Shown: piece after piece, positions 53,585 to 63,378 of the stretch
Numbering within the stretch: the first letter of the stretch is position 1
How the letters are laid out: every line of letters begins with the position of its first letter
From: Thiohalocapsa sp963695445
GTDB lineage: Bacteria > Pseudomonadota > Gammaproteobacteria > Chromatiales > Chromatiaceae
DNA length: 64,000 nt
Direction: 5' to 3'
Assembly (NCBI GenBank): GCA_963695445.1
Contig: CAVOGV010000039.1
Location: forward strand, 10,653 to 74,652
The notes under the pieces: generated by a model
The model's database searches: none
What the model saw: the letters and a program-made list of their open reading frames with translations, nothing else
What the model was told of the DNA's origin: nothing
Position numbers and translations under genes: made by a program

Positions 53585-55078
53585 ATGAGCGGCGCCTCTT
53601 TCGAAGAACTCAAGCAAGCCTGGATACGTGAGGTTCTGCCCAAAATTCTGCCATTTGCCGATGCGGCTACCAAGGAACTGCCGCTGACGCGCCTGCTGCG
53701 GTTGTCGCTGTTTCAAGCATCGGTCGGCCTGATGATGGTGCTGCTCTACGGCACCATGAATCGGGTCATGGTGGTGGAAAAGGGTGTGCCTACCTGGCTC
53801 ATCTCGCTGATGGTTGCGCTGCCGGTACTGTTCGCGCCGTTCCGTGCCCTGATCGGTTTCAAGTCCGACGTTCATCGCTCCGCGTTCGGCTGGCGGCGGG
53901 TGCCATTCATCTGGTTTGGAACCTTGATGCAGTTCGGTGGCCTCGCGATCATGCCTTTCGCGCTGATTCTATCCGCCGAGGGGGGGCAGGTACCGGAGTT
54001 CGTCGGCTGGATTGCCGCCGGTGCGGCCTTCCTGCTTGCGGGGGCTGGCATGCACACGACCCAGACCGCAGGGCTTGCCCTGGCGACGGACTTGGCAAGC
54101 GAGGAGACGCGCCCGCGGGTCGTCGCGCTATTGTTCGTGATGTTGCAGGTGAGCATGCTCGTAGCTGCGCTGATCTACGGGGTGCTGCTGACCGACTTCA
54201 ACAGCATGGGTCCGAACGCGGCCAACGCCCGATTGATCGGCGTCCTTCAGGGGGCCGCGATGCTCTGTGTCGGGCTGAATCTCGTTGCACTTTGGAGGCA
54301 GGAGGCCATGGACATGGATCGTGCCGAACGGTCGGTGGCGGAGAAGGCCGCCGCTGCACCGCAGCCAAGATTCTCGGATACTTGGAAGAGGTTCATCAGC
54401 GGTGGCAACGCGACCCGCTTGTTGATCGTGGTGGGTCTTGGTACCGCCGGCTTCACGATGCAGGAGATCCTGCTCGAGCCTTACGGCGGGCAGGTGCTTG
54501 GCTTGACGGTGGCCGAGACCACGCGCCTTACGGCGATCTGGGCCTTCGGCAGTCTGGTCGCGTTTGGGCTTACCGCGCGGCTGCTGTCGCGTGGCGGGCA
54601 GCCGCATCGCATCGCTTTCGTCGGAGCGCTGGTCGGGATAGTCGCCTTCGTCGCCGTCATTGCCGCCGATCCGCTGGGCTCGCCATTGGTCTTTCGCTTC
54701 GGTGCCCTGCTGATCGGGTTTGGCGGCGGACTCTTCTCAGTGGGCACCTTGACGGCCGCCATGGCCATGGCCCGGGGTGGTCAGAGTGGGCTTGCGCTCG
54801 GCGCGTGGGGTGCTATTCAGGCGACCTGCTACGGTGTTGCCGTCGGCCTCGGCGGTGCGTTGCGGGACATCTTCGCAGCGCTCGATCCATTCGCGCGTCT
54901 CGGCGTCGCATGGAGTGGCCCGGTGGTGGGCTACACCTTTGTCTACGGGTTGGAGATCTTGCTTCTGATTTCCGCGCTGATCGTCCTGCTGCCGCTCGCG
55001 CTGCGCGGTAGCACCGGCCCGGACGCCGCTGGCAACGCGGAGGAACAGCAGAAGTTCGGCATCTCCGAAATGCTTTAG
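53585..55078 (+). CDS. pucC: PucC/BCH-family transporter (LH assembly)
   Basis: Major-facilitator-type membrane protein of the BCH/PucC family required for LH2 (and related LhaA for LH1) assembly. 497 aa with about twelve helices, starting MSGASFEELKQAWIREVLPK. Typical stretches: LSLFQASVGLMMVLLYGTMN, RRVPFIWFGTLMQFGGLAIM and QTAGLALATDLASEE. The ATG at 53585 is chosen for the GGAG ribosome site; upstream in-frame starts lack one. Confidence 0.92.
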   Translation: MSGASFEELKQAWIREVLPKILPFADAATKELPLTRLLRLSLFQASVGLMMVLLYGTMNRVMVVEKGVPTWLISLMVALPVLFAPFRALIGFKSDVHRSAFGWRRVPFIWFGTLMQFGGLAIMPFALILSAEGGQVPEFVGWIAAGAAFLLAGAGMHTTQTAGLALATDLASEETRPRVVALLFVMLQVSMLVAALIYGVLLTDFNSMGPNAANARLIGVLQGAAMLCVGLNLVALWRQEAMDMDRAERSVAEKAAAAPQPRFSDTWKRFISGGNATRLLIVVGLGTAGFTMQEILLEPYGGQVLGLTVAETTRLTAIWAFGSLVAFGLTARLLSRGGQPHRIAFVGALVGIVAFVAVIAADPLGSPLVFRFGALLIGFGGGLFSVGTLTAAMAMARGGQSGLALGAWGAIQATCYGVAVGLGGALRDIFAALDPFARLGVAWSGPVVGYTFVYGLEILLLISALIVLLPLALRGSTGPDAAGNAEEQQKFGISEML

Positions 55079-55168
55079 CAAACACACGCTTTCTGGTTGG
55101 GCCGGGGCATGCATGCAACATGCTCCGGACCAATCTCTCCCCGCAAAACGCAGTAGAGGAGTTTCCCC

Positions 55169-55375
55169 ATGTCAATGCCCAAGAACGTTGGCGACAAGGA
55201 CCGCACGCTTCGGCTTATCGCTGCGACGGTTCTGATCATTCTGAGCTTTATCGTTGCATCGGCTTCGGCGAAGATCTTGCTCTCTGTCATCGCTCTGGTG
55301 CTGCTGTATACCAGCTACACCCGCTCCTGCCTCGCCTACATCCCGCTGAAGATCGATACGACCAAGGGCGATTAG
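55169..55375 (+). CDS. DUF2892 family small membrane protein
   Basis: A 68-aa protein with MPKNVGDKDRTLRLIA followed by two hydrophobic helices (VLIILSFIVASASAKILL, VIALVLLYTSYTRSC), the YgaP-like DUF2892 pattern. Follows pucC by 90 bp. GAGGAG ribosome site. Function unknown. Confidence 0.82.
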   Translation: MSMPKNVGDKDRTLRLIAATVLIILSFIVASASAKILLSVIALVLLYTSYTRSCLAYIPLKIDTTKGD

Positions 55376-55664
55376 TCCGCGAAGCGCGGGCGGCAATGCC
55401 GCCCGCAAAATCATGGTGTTGGATGTAAAGTCAGTCGACTCCGGCGCGGCGGCGCAGTTTTCGGTGCTTGGCTAGCCGGTCCGTGGTGCCCCAGCTTGAG
55501 ACGGACGATAGCGGGAGAGGCTCAAGCGCACGCTGCGGTGGTGGACGGTTGGACGGCTGAGACCTGCAGAGTGGCACTGCTGTTGGGGCGAGATCGGTTA
55601 TCGGCGCCGCCGATTGGGGCGCCGATAGGGGGAGGACTGGTGCGGATGCGGATCCGTTGAGGGT
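55376..55664. other. Convergent gap between DUF2892 gene and bchP
   Basis: A GCGGGCGGC / GCCGCCCGC stem at 55386-55406 lies right after the DUF2892 stop and could terminate it, although no T-tract follows. The rest holds no gene. Confidence 0.5.
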
Positions 55665-56924
55665 TCAGCCGTTGGCGGTGTCCTTTGCGTCCGCCTTTTG
55701 CCATGGCGCCACGAGCCCGAGCAGGTGCGCCATGTCCTTTAGGAAGATGCGCACATGCGCCATCGGCTTGGCCTTGACCAGGCGCTTGTACATGTAAGCC
55801 TGCCAGGTGAGCTCCTGGATATCCGGGTCGGCGCAGAGGCTGACGAAGCGCTCGCGGCGCTTGTCGTTCTTGTACCAGAATTTTTGCATGACCCCGAGCA
55901 CCATGAAGACGCGGCCATGGGCCTTCATGAAGCGCTTGCGGGCGTTGGCGAGCGCTTTGGTGTTGCCGGTGATCAGCATCTCCTCCACCGCGTCCGCGGC
56001 GAGCCGGCCGCCGACCAGGGCATAGTAGATGCCTTCGCCGGAGGCTGGCGCGACCACGCCGGCGGCATCGCCGGCCAAGACCACATCGCGATCGTTGTCC
56101 CACTTGGCCAGGGGATGGAGGGGGATCGGCGCACCCTCCCTGCGCAGCGTCTCGCACTGATCCAGGCCGGTCTCCTTGCGGAGTTGTTCGACCGCGTCGT
56201 GCAGCGAGAATCCCTTGATTTCGGTGCCGACGCCGATGCTGACGGTGTCACCGTGGGGGAACACCCAGGCGTAAAAGTCTGGCGACAGTTTGCCTTGGTA
56301 GTAGACGTCGCAACGCTCGGGGTCAAAGAAACCTTGCGCCGCGGCGGCGCTGCCGGGCTCGGGAGAGCGGACGATCTCGTGATAGGCGGCCACGTGGGGC
56401 AGTTCCTTAGCGCCTGGCACGCTGTGCTTGGCGACGGAGGATTTGGCGCCGTCAGCGCCGATGACGGCGCGGGCGCGCACGGCCACGTCGGTATCGCGGT
56501 CGGTGGCGTCGGCCGGACGGTAGTGTATGACGGCGACGCCATCCTGATCGCGGGTGATCCCCGTGTAGGTGCCGTTTCGGCGCTCGGCGCCAGCCGCCGC
56601 CGCGCGTTCGCGCAGCCACTCGTCGAATGGGCCGCGATCGACCATGCCGACAAAACCGCCGTCGATGGGCATGTTCACGTGGCGGTCGCTGGGTGCGACC
56701 ATGCGTGCGGAGTGGATGTGTGCTACCAGTTGTGACTCGGGGATGTCGAACTCCTCGATTGCCTTGGGCGGGATCGCGCCGCCGCAGGGTTTGATGCGAC
56801 CGGGGCGGTCGAGTAGCAGCACCTTGCGTCCGACGCGGGCCAGGTCCGTGGCGGCGGTGGCGCCGGCTGGGCCACCGCCGACGACGACCACATCGAATTC
56901 AGCGAGCTTCGCCATTGTATTCAC
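55665..56924 (-). CDS. bchP: Geranylgeranyl bacteriochlorophyll reductase
   Basis: FAD/NADPH-dependent enzyme that saturates the geranylgeranyl tail to phytyl. N-terminal VVVGGGPAGATAATDLARVG, then RPGRIKPCGGAIPP, and the GDAAGVVAPASGEGIYYAL flavin motif. 419 aa. It lies 60 bp after bchG in the same direction. Confidence 0.95.
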   Translation of the reverse strand: MNTMAKLAEFDVVVVGGGPAGATAATDLARVGRKVLLLDRPGRIKPCGGAIPPKAIEEFDIPESQLVAHIHSARMVAPSDRHVNMPIDGGFVGMVDRGPFDEWLRERAAAAGAERRNGTYTGITRDQDGVAVIHYRPADATDRDTDVAVRARAVIGADGAKSSVAKHSVPGAKELPHVAAYHEIVRSPEPGSAAAAQGFFDPERCDVYYQGKLSPDFYAWVFPHGDTVSIGVGTEIKGFSLHDAVEQLRKETGLDQCETLRREGAPIPLHPLAKWDNDRDVVLAGDAAGVVAPASGEGIYYALVGGRLAADAVEEMLITGNTKALANARKRFMKAHGRVFMVLGVMQKFWYKNDKRRERFVSLCADPDIQELTWQAYMYKRLVKAKPMAHVRIFLKDMAHLLGLVAPWQKADAKDTANG

Positions 56925-56984
56925 CTTCGGGGGTTAGAGTTTTATTCGTCTCAGCAGGGTCTTGGGTGGTCAGCTAGGGCGCAA

Positions 56985-57914
56985 TCAACTCGGGATCACC
57001 GCGCGCGCCGCGAAGGCGCTGATCATCATTCCGCTGACATAGACCGTCACGCCAAGACCGCTCAGCCAAGTGGCGCGAGCGACCGGGTCGTCCAGAAAGC
57101 GCACCATCAGCGTGATCTGCACCATGACCAGTGCGGCCACGGCGGCGGCATGCACCGGCTGCACCCAGCTGAACAGCAGTCCAATGACGGCCAGTTGCGG
57201 CACGATCATGACCACGCAGGCGGTCCAGGCTGCGCCCTTGACGCCCAGTTGCACCGGCAGCGAGCGCACGCCCATCTGCTTGTCGCCTTCGATCGCCTTG
57301 AAGTCGTTGAGCGTCATGATGCCGTGGGCACCAAGCCCGTACAGCACCGCCAGCGACAGGATGCTCCAGTCGGGCATTTGGCCGCCGATCATGACCGCGG
57401 CGCCGGTAATCCAGGCTAGGCTCTCGTAGGAAAAGCCCACCGCGGCGTTGCCGAACCAGCCGTTTTGTTTTAGCCGCAACGGCGGCGCGCTATAGATCCA
57501 CGCGAAGATCAGGCCGACCACGGTGGCGCCAAGCACCCAAGGACCGAGCACCGCGCCGAGGACGAGCGACAGCAACGTGCCGATAACGGCGATGTAGAAC
57601 CCCCACCGGCCAGGCAGGCGACCGGACGGGATTGGCCGGTTCGGCTCGTTGATCGCGTCCACATGGCGGTCATACCAGTCGTTGACGGCTTGACTGGTGG
57701 CGCATACCAGCGGGCCGGCGAGCACCACGCCGGCCACCAGTACCAGCCAGTTCTCGGCAACGGACACGCCGGAGGACACGACGCCGCAGGCGAAGGCCCA
57801 CATGGGTGGAAACCAGGTGATTGGATGAAGTACCTCCAGCACCGCGGAGGGTGCCGGGCGCCTGGCCGCGGCGGTCGGGACCGTCTCTGTCGTCATACCG
57901 GGATCGATTCTCAT
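56985..57914 (-). CDS. bchG: Bacteriochlorophyll a synthase
   Basis: UbiA-type prenyltransferase joining the tail to bacteriochlorophyllide. 309 aa; substrate motifs QAVNDWYDRHVDAINEPNRP and LNDFKAIEGDKQMGVRSLP; about eight helices. Two ATGs are possible, 57914 and 57896; neither has a good ribosome site. Confidence 0.95.
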   Translation of the reverse strand: MRIDPGMTTETVPTAAARRPAPSAVLEVLHPITWFPPMWAFACGVVSSGVSVAENWLVLVAGVVLAGPLVCATSQAVNDWYDRHVDAINEPNRPIPSGRLPGRWGFYIAVIGTLLSLVLGAVLGPWVLGATVVGLIFAWIYSAPPLRLKQNGWFGNAAVGFSYESLAWITGAAVMIGGQMPDWSILSLAVLYGLGAHGIMTLNDFKAIEGDKQMGVRSLPVQLGVKGAAWTACVVMIVPQLAVIGLLFSWVQPVHAAAVAALVMVQITLMVRFLDDPVARATWLSGLGVTVYVSGMMISAFAARAVIPS

Positions 57915-58022
57915 GCAGGCAGTGTGATGATGATTCGAGCGTCGTGTCGTGCATTGATGCGAACGACGGTGGCGCAAGTCTATCTGAAGCGCAGGTGCAA
58001 GGTGCTCCGGCTCGCTGTATTC

Positions 58023-58036
58023 CTGACCAAAGTCAA
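58023..58036. promoter_or_regulatory. Crp/Fnr-type candidate site in the ppsR-bchG gap
   Basis: CTGAC-CAAA-GTCAA, an inverted repeat of the TTGAC-N4-GTCAA kind read on the minus strand with one mismatch. Near consensus for Fnr/FixK-like proteins (TTGAT-N4-ATCAA). It lies upstream of bchG. Confidence 0.4.
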
Positions 58037-58158
58037 CAGGTAAGCCCAAACAGTCCATTTGCCGCAGGGCTGAGGTTGTGAATCGCTCTCGGCGCCGCTC
58101 ACCGCGGCGACTGTTGCGGTCTGATTCGGGCTGGCTAAGGCGATCTCTGTCAATCGCC

Positions 58159-59580
58159 TTAGCCGGCGTCCGCCTCGGCGCCCGGATCACTCAGTCCGTA
58201 GCGGCGCAGCTTGACGTACAGGCTCTGGCGGCTGAGGCCCAGCAATTCTGCGGCCGATGCGCGGTTGTCGCCAGTGAGTTCCAGGGCCGCCTCGATACAG
58301 AGCCGCTCGATCATATCGGTGGATTCGCGCACGACTTCCTTGAGCGGCACGCGGCCCACCAGTTCGCTCAGATGCTCAATAGAGCGTGGTAGCGCGCCAT
58401 CGCCACGGGAATCCGCGGACACGCGGCGGTCGACGTTGCGGATGATGAAGCCGAAGCTCGGCTGCTCGCCGTTGTGCACGGCCACCGCAGAGATCTCGAC
58501 TTCGCTGCTGGAGCCGAGGTCGGAGCGAATATGTGTCGCGAACAGCCGCACGGCGCCATGTTGGCGCAGGTTAGCGATCAGCACGTTGAGGTCGACGCCT
58601 GGGCGTCCGAGCCAGCGATCCAGGGATTCGCCGCGCACCTGGTCTTCGTTGGCGACCTGGGCTAGCTCCAAGAACGCGAGGTTGGCGCTCATGATGCGGC
58701 CGTCATGGGCGGTAAGAACGATACCGTCGGGTACCTTTTCCATCATCCGGCTCAGCCGCGAGGGCGCTTCCGTGCCCGAGTTCGAGCTGCCTTCCAGCTC
58801 AACTGGCGACAGTCGCAGCAGGATCAGAGACGTGTTCTCTTGGCGCACCGGCGCGCCGGAGACCTGGAACTCGGCGCCACTGCGCAGGTGGGCGCGCACG
58901 TCGTTGCCGCGCCCCGCGGCGCGGATGCCGGCGATCAGCGACTGGATGGCGCGCGTGCCCTGTTCGTCGAAACCGTCCGGGAACGAGCGTCCGACCAGTC
59001 GCCGAGCATCGGGGGCGAGTCGTTGCGTCGCCGCGGGATTTGCCTCCACGACTTTGTTGGTGTCGGGGTCGACGATGACAATCGCGTCGGTGGCGGAGCG
59101 GAACAGCAGGCGATAGCGGGTCTCGAGCTGGCGCAGACGCCAGTAGTCGCGCTCCAGGGACTGTTGCGCATCCACCAGCCGCTGCTGGAGCGCCGCGATG
59201 CCCTGCAGATTGCGGCCGACGGCGACCAGGTGGTTGCGGTCGCCGATTCTGGCTGCGAAGTAGCGCACCGGCATCTCAGCGCCATCGCGCGAAACGTGGT
59301 CGACCTGTTGCCAGGAGGGAGTGGGGCTGCCCGACTGCGCATCGGCGATCAGGGCCTCAATGCGGGGCCGACTGTCGCTGGTGACGGTCTCCACCCAGGC
59401 GCGGCCGATCCAGTCTTCCGCCACCTCCGATGACAGCTCCTCGCTGCCGAAGGCGAGATCTTGAATCACGCCGTTGCCGTCAAGGATGAGCGCGATATCG
59501 GATGCGGCGGCAATGAGTGTGGCGACCGTGCCGATGCTGATATCGCCTAGCGCAGCCTCGGGCGCATCGAAAGGCTTCAC
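58159..59580 (-). CDS. ppsR: Photosynthesis repressor PpsR/CrtJ
   Basis: Redox/light repressor of bch, crt and puc genes, binding TGT-N12-ACA. 473 aa: three PAS-like domains (about 15-130, 155-265 and 285-390) and a Fis-type HTH (DNRASAAELLGLSRQSLYV). Cys428 (RLCIEAAL) is the counterpart of the HTH cysteine of CrtJ; there is no other cysteine in the protein. It lies on the bchG-bchP strand and diverges from bchF. Confidence 0.95.
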   Translation of the reverse strand: MKPFDAPEAALGDISIGTVATLIAAASDIALILDGNGVIQDLAFGSEELSSEVAEDWIGRAWVETVTSDSRPRIEALIADAQSGSPTPSWQQVDHVSRDGAEMPVRYFAARIGDRNHLVAVGRNLQGIAALQQRLVDAQQSLERDYWRLRQLETRYRLLFRSATDAIVIVDPDTNKVVEANPAATQRLAPDARRLVGRSFPDGFDEQGTRAIQSLIAGIRAAGRGNDVRAHLRSGAEFQVSGAPVRQENTSLILLRLSPVELEGSSNSGTEAPSRLSRMMEKVPDGIVLTAHDGRIMSANLAFLELAQVANEDQVRGESLDRWLGRPGVDLNVLIANLRQHGAVRLFATHIRSDLGSSSEVEISAVAVHNGEQPSFGFIIRNVDRRVSADSRGDGALPRSIEHLSELVGRVPLKEVVRESTDMIERLCIEAALELTGDNRASAAELLGLSRQSLYVKLRRYGLSDPGAEADAG

Positions 59581-59951
59581 GAGTAATTCGCCCCTGAATT
59601 GTCTCGCATCGGTACTTCTGGGTGCATCCGCGTCAACCTCGCTTGACCTATGTCAAGGCCGGGGCTTGCCATTTCCCCCGGGTCTATAAGGAAAATGTGC
59701 CGCAACCCAGGCACAAAGTGCTCTCCGGGCGGGCGTCATTCAGGGCGCCTCGCTGACCCAACCACGGCTGGGGCGGCGTCTTTACTGCGCGCGAGCCATC
59801 TGGAGCGCGCGTTTGAACTGCCCTATATTAGGTAGTCCGAAGGCGGGTGATTGTCAAGTTCTGTTTACGTTAAGCAGAGTTGACAGCAGACGTGGAGCGG
59901 ACTAGATTTCCGAATCATCAGCAATGCTTCGGAATCGATGAGGGGAGCTTC
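59581..59951. other. ppsR-bchF divergent control region
   Basis: Holds a TTGAC-N4-GTCAA palindrome (listed separately), a TGTGCC-N8-GGCACA palindrome (59696-59715, two bases longer than a PpsR site), and a TGTCA half site (59852) with near-match TGT-N12-ACG and a TGACA half at 59881. None is a perfect PpsR site. Confidence 0.55.
59643..59656. promoter_or_regulatory. Crp/Fnr-type palindrome between ppsR and bchF
   Basis: TTGAC-CTAT-GTCAA, a perfect 5-bp inverted repeat with a 4-bp spacer, near the Fnr/FixK consensus. It is 63 bp upstream of the ppsR start and could control ppsR with oxygen. A 14-bp match is suggestive only. Confidence 0.45.
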
Positions 59952-60482
59952 ATGCGTCAACGCCCTAACAGGCCTGTCGGACGTCGGCCGCTGTATACGC
60001 CAGAGGAGCGCGTACGGCGCGATAATAGCGTCTGGACGCTGGTTCAGGGGGTGCTTGCGCCGCTGCAGTTTCTCGTCTTTCTGGTCAGTCTGTTCTTGGT
60101 GCTGCGCTATCTCACCACCGGCGCTGGCGAGATGGCCGCGACGGTCTCCATCGTCGTCAAGACGCTCGTGCTCTACACCATCATGATAACCGGCTCCATC
60201 TGGGAAAAGGTAGTCTATGGTAAGTATCTGTTTGCTGAGTCGTTCTTTTGGGAAGACGTGTTCAGCATGCTGGTTCTGGCGCTGCATACCGCCTACCTGG
60301 CGGCGCTGCTGACCGGCTTCCTCGATGTGCAGGGGCAGATGTTGCTGGCCCTGGCCGCCTATGCCGCCTATGTCATCAATGCCGCCCAATTCTTGCTCAA
60401 GTTGCGCGAGGCGCGTCTATCGCAAGCTGCTGAGAGCGCGGCGCCCAATGCCGGCGAGCGAGCGCTGGGGGTGGCGGAGTGA
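59952..60482 (+). CDS. bchF: 3-vinyl bacteriochlorophyllide hydratase
   Basis: Membrane enzyme hydrating the C3 vinyl group on the route to bacteriochlorophyll a. 176 aa; RPLYTPEERVRRDNSVWTLVQ and ITGSIWEKVVYGKYLFAESFFWEDVFS are family hallmarks, with several helices. The ATG at 59952 has AGGGGAG upstream. First gene of bchF-N-B-H; its stop overlaps the bchN start by 4 bp. Confidence 0.95.
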   Translation: MRQRPNRPVGRRPLYTPEERVRRDNSVWTLVQGVLAPLQFLVFLVSLFLVLRYLTTGAGEMAATVSIVVKTLVLYTIMITGSIWEKVVYGKYLFAESFFWEDVFSMLVLALHTAYLAALLTGFLDVQGQMLLALAAYAAYVINAAQFLLKLREARLSQAAESAAPNAGERALGVAE

Positions 60483-61789
60483 CCGCATTCAGCGACGCGG
60501 GTGGGCTGACGCCGGCGGCGAGCGCGCCGCGCGGCGCGGAGGGCTGCACCGAGTTACCAGTGTTGCACGAGCGCGGCCAGCGGGAAGTCTTTTGCGGGCT
60601 AGCCGGTATTGTCTGGCTGCACAGAAAGATGCAGGACACCTTTTTCCTAGTGGTGGGGTCTCGCACCTGTGCGCATCTGCTGCAATCCGCCGCTGGCGTG
60701 ATGATCTTCGCCGAGCCGCGCTTCGCGACCGCCATCCTGCAAGACCGCGACCTTGCTGGCCTCGCGGACTGTAACGAAGAACTCGATCGCGTCGTCGCCG
60801 AGCTGCTGGCGCGGCGGCCGGACATTGGCACGCTGTTTCTGGTCGGCTCGTGCCCGTCCGAGGTCATCAAGCTGGACCTGGCCACGGCCGCCGAGCGGCT
60901 TTCGGTTCAGCATGAGGGGCGGGTGCGCATCCTCTCCTACACCGGCAGCGGCATCGAGACCACCTTCACCCAGGGTGAGGACACCTGCCTGACAGCGCTG
61001 GCGGAGCAGATGCCAGCGGCTCCCGCCGGTGAGCGTGCGCTGCTGGTCCTCGGCACCCTGCCGGACGTGGTCGAGGATCAGTTCGCACGTCTGTTCGCTG
61101 AACTCGGCATTGCCCCTGTGCATTTCCTGCCGCCGCGCCGCGCCGCCGAACTGCCGCCGGTGGGGCCGGGCACGCTGCTGCTAGCGGCGCAGCCGTTTCT
61201 CGGTGATACCGTCGCGGCCCTTAGCGGACGTGGTGCAACCCTCATCGAGTCCGTCTATCCGTTTGGCGTTGAGGGGACTCGCGCCTGGCTTGGGGCTGCC
61301 GCCGAGGCCTGGGGCATCGAACCGGAACAGGTCGATAAGGTCACCGCCGCGCCGATGGCGCGTGCCGAGCGTGGTCTTGCCCGCTATCGCCAGCAGCTCG
61401 AAGGCAAGCGCATCAGTTTTTTGCCGGATTCTCAGCTGGAGATCCCGCTTGGCCGGTTTCTGGCGCGGGAATGCGGGATGCAGCTGGTCGAGGTCGGCAC
61501 GCCGTATCTCGATCGACGCATGGTGGCCGCCGAACTCGAGTTGCTGCCCTCCGGGCTGCGCCTGAGCGAGGGCCAAGACCTCGAACTCCAGCTGGATCGT
61601 CTGCGGGCCGACCGCCCGGACCTGACTGTCTGTGGCCTTGGTCTGGCCAATCCGCTGGAGGCCGAAGGGCTCAGCACCAAGTGGTCCATCGAACTGGTGT
61701 TCACGCCGGTGCACGGCTTTGACCAGGCGCCGGATCTCGCGGAGCTGTTTGCGCGCCCACTGAATCGTCGCCAGCGCCTGGCGCTTTGA
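60479..61789 (+). CDS. bchN: Light-independent protochlorophyllide reductase subunit N
   Basis: Catalytic partner of BchB in DPOR, homologous to NifD. The three cluster cysteines are Cys39 (REVFCGL), Cys64 (SRTCAH) and Cys125 (VGSCPSE), spaced as Cys26/51/112 of Rhodobacter BchN with a 13-residue N-terminal extension. 436 aa. GTG start inside the bchF stop. Confidence 0.95.
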   Translation: MTAFSDAGGLTPAASAPRGAEGCTELPVLHERGQREVFCGLAGIVWLHRKMQDTFFLVVGSRTCAHLLQSAAGVMIFAEPRFATAILQDRDLAGLADCNEELDRVVAELLARRPDIGTLFLVGSCPSEVIKLDLATAAERLSVQHEGRVRILSYTGSGIETTFTQGEDTCLTALAEQMPAAPAGERALLVLGTLPDVVEDQFARLFAELGIAPVHFLPPRRAAELPPVGPGTLLLAAQPFLGDTVAALSGRGATLIESVYPFGVEGTRAWLGAAAEAWGIEPEQVDKVTAAPMARAERGLARYRQQLEGKRISFLPDSQLEIPLGRFLARECGMQLVEVGTPYLDRRMVAAELELLPSGLRLSEGQDLELQLDRLRADRPDLTVCGLGLANPLEAEGLSTKWSIELVFTPVHGFDQAPDLAELFARPLNRRQRLAL

Positions 61790-61805
61790 GACACGATATC
61801 GACCC

Positions 61806-63378
61806 ATGCAGCTGACCGTCTGGACATACGAGGGCCCGCCCCACATTGGCGCCATGCGCATTGCCGCATCGATGCGCGGTGTGCATTGCGTGCTGCACGC
61901 CCCCCAAGGCGACACCTACGCCGATCTGCTGTTCACGATGATCGCGCGCAATGCCAAACGCCCGCCCGTCACCTACACCACGTTTCAGGCCCGCGATCTG
62001 GGCGGCGACACCGCCGAGTTGGTGAAGAAGACCCTGCGCGACACCGTCGAGCGCTTCAAACCCCGCGCGCTGCTGGTCGGAGAAGCCTGCACCGCCGAGT
62101 TGATCCAGGATCAACCCGGCGCGTTGGCCGAAGGCATGGGATTCGATATTCCGGTGATTCCGCTGGAACTGCCTGCCTATACGCGCAAAGAGAACTGGGG
62201 TGCCAGCGAGACCTTCTACGCCATGGTCCGCACCCTGCTGCGGGGCCGCCAGGCAGGAGCCAGGCCTGCGGAGCCGGGACGTCGCCCGAGTGCCAACCTG
62301 CTCGGCCCCACGGCGCTCGGGTTCCGTTGCCGCGACGACATCGTCGAGGTGACCAAGCTGCTGGATGCCGCCGGTGTCGACGTCAACGTGGTCGCCCCGG
62401 CTGGCGCCGGCCCTGAGGATCTGCTGCGCCTGCCGGACGCCGACTTCAACGTCTGTCTGTATCCGGAAGTGGCCTACGACACCTGTGCCTGGCTGGAGCG
62501 TATGTTCCACCAGCCCACCGTGAAGACGGTGCCGATCGGTGTTGGCGCAACCCGCGACTTTCTGATCGAGGTCGGCGCGGCCGCCGGCATCGACACGGGT
62601 CCCGCCATCGCCGCCGCGCAGACGCGCCTGCCCTGGTTCTCGCGTTCGGTGGATTCCACCTACCTCAACGGCAAGCGCGTGTTCATTTTCGGCGACGCGA
62701 CCCATGCCATCGCCGCCGCGCGCATCGCCACCGAAGAGCTCGGCTTCGACGTCGTCGGGCTGGGTACCTACAGCCGCGAATTCTCCCGCGAGATCCGCGC
62801 GCGCCGCCGAACGCTACGGCGTCGAGCCCCTGATCACCGACGATTATCTCGAGGTGGAGGCGAGCGTGCTGGAGTTGGCACCGGAGCTGGTGCTCGGCAC
62901 GCAGATGGAGCGCCACATCGCCAAACGCGCCGGCATCCCCTGCGCGGTGATCTCAGCACCGATTCACGTCCAGGACTTCCCGGCGCGCTATGCCCCGCAG
63001 ATGGGCTTCGAGGGCGCCAACGTCATCTTCGACACCTGGGTGCATCCGTTGATGATGGGGCTTGAAGAGCACCTGATCACGATGTTTCGGGAAGACACTG
63101 AATTTCATGACGACGCCGCGCCATCGCACTTGGGGCCTGCCGCGAAGCAGGGCGATGCGCGCGTGTCGAATTCCGTCGGCGCGGATGCCGATGCGGGATC
63201 AACAGGCGCTGACAGCGCGATCGTCTGGGACGCGGAAGCCGAGAAGGAACTGCGCAAGATCCCGTTCTTCGTCCGCGGTAAAGCCCGCCGCAATACAGAG
63301 CGTTATGCCCAAGACCAGGGTGTGGCGACAATAACGATTGAGACACTCTACGATGCCAAAGCACACTTCGGCCGCTGA
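61806..63378 (+). CDS. bchB: Light-independent protochlorophyllide reductase subunit B (frame broken once)
   Basis: DPOR subunit B. Asp36 (APQGDTYADL), the unusual aspartate ligand of the intersubunit [4Fe-4S] cluster, is at the canonical position. The frame shifts by one base at about 62803 (EFSREIRA then AAERYGVEPLITDDYLEVE); otherwise the protein is complete, with the usual C-terminal light-independent domain (AEKELRKIPFFVRGKARRNTE). A sequence error is the likely cause. It overlaps bchH by 26 bp. Confidence 0.92.

Noticed and set aside
55386..55406. Firm rho-independent terminator after the DUF2892 gene
   Set aside because: The stem is good but it is followed by A residues, not T, on the transcribed orientation, so I did not list it as a terminator.
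62795..62815. Programmed frameshift in bchB
   Set aside because: No slippery heptamer or downstream structure stands out, and similar one-base breaks occur in unrelated genes; an error is simpler.
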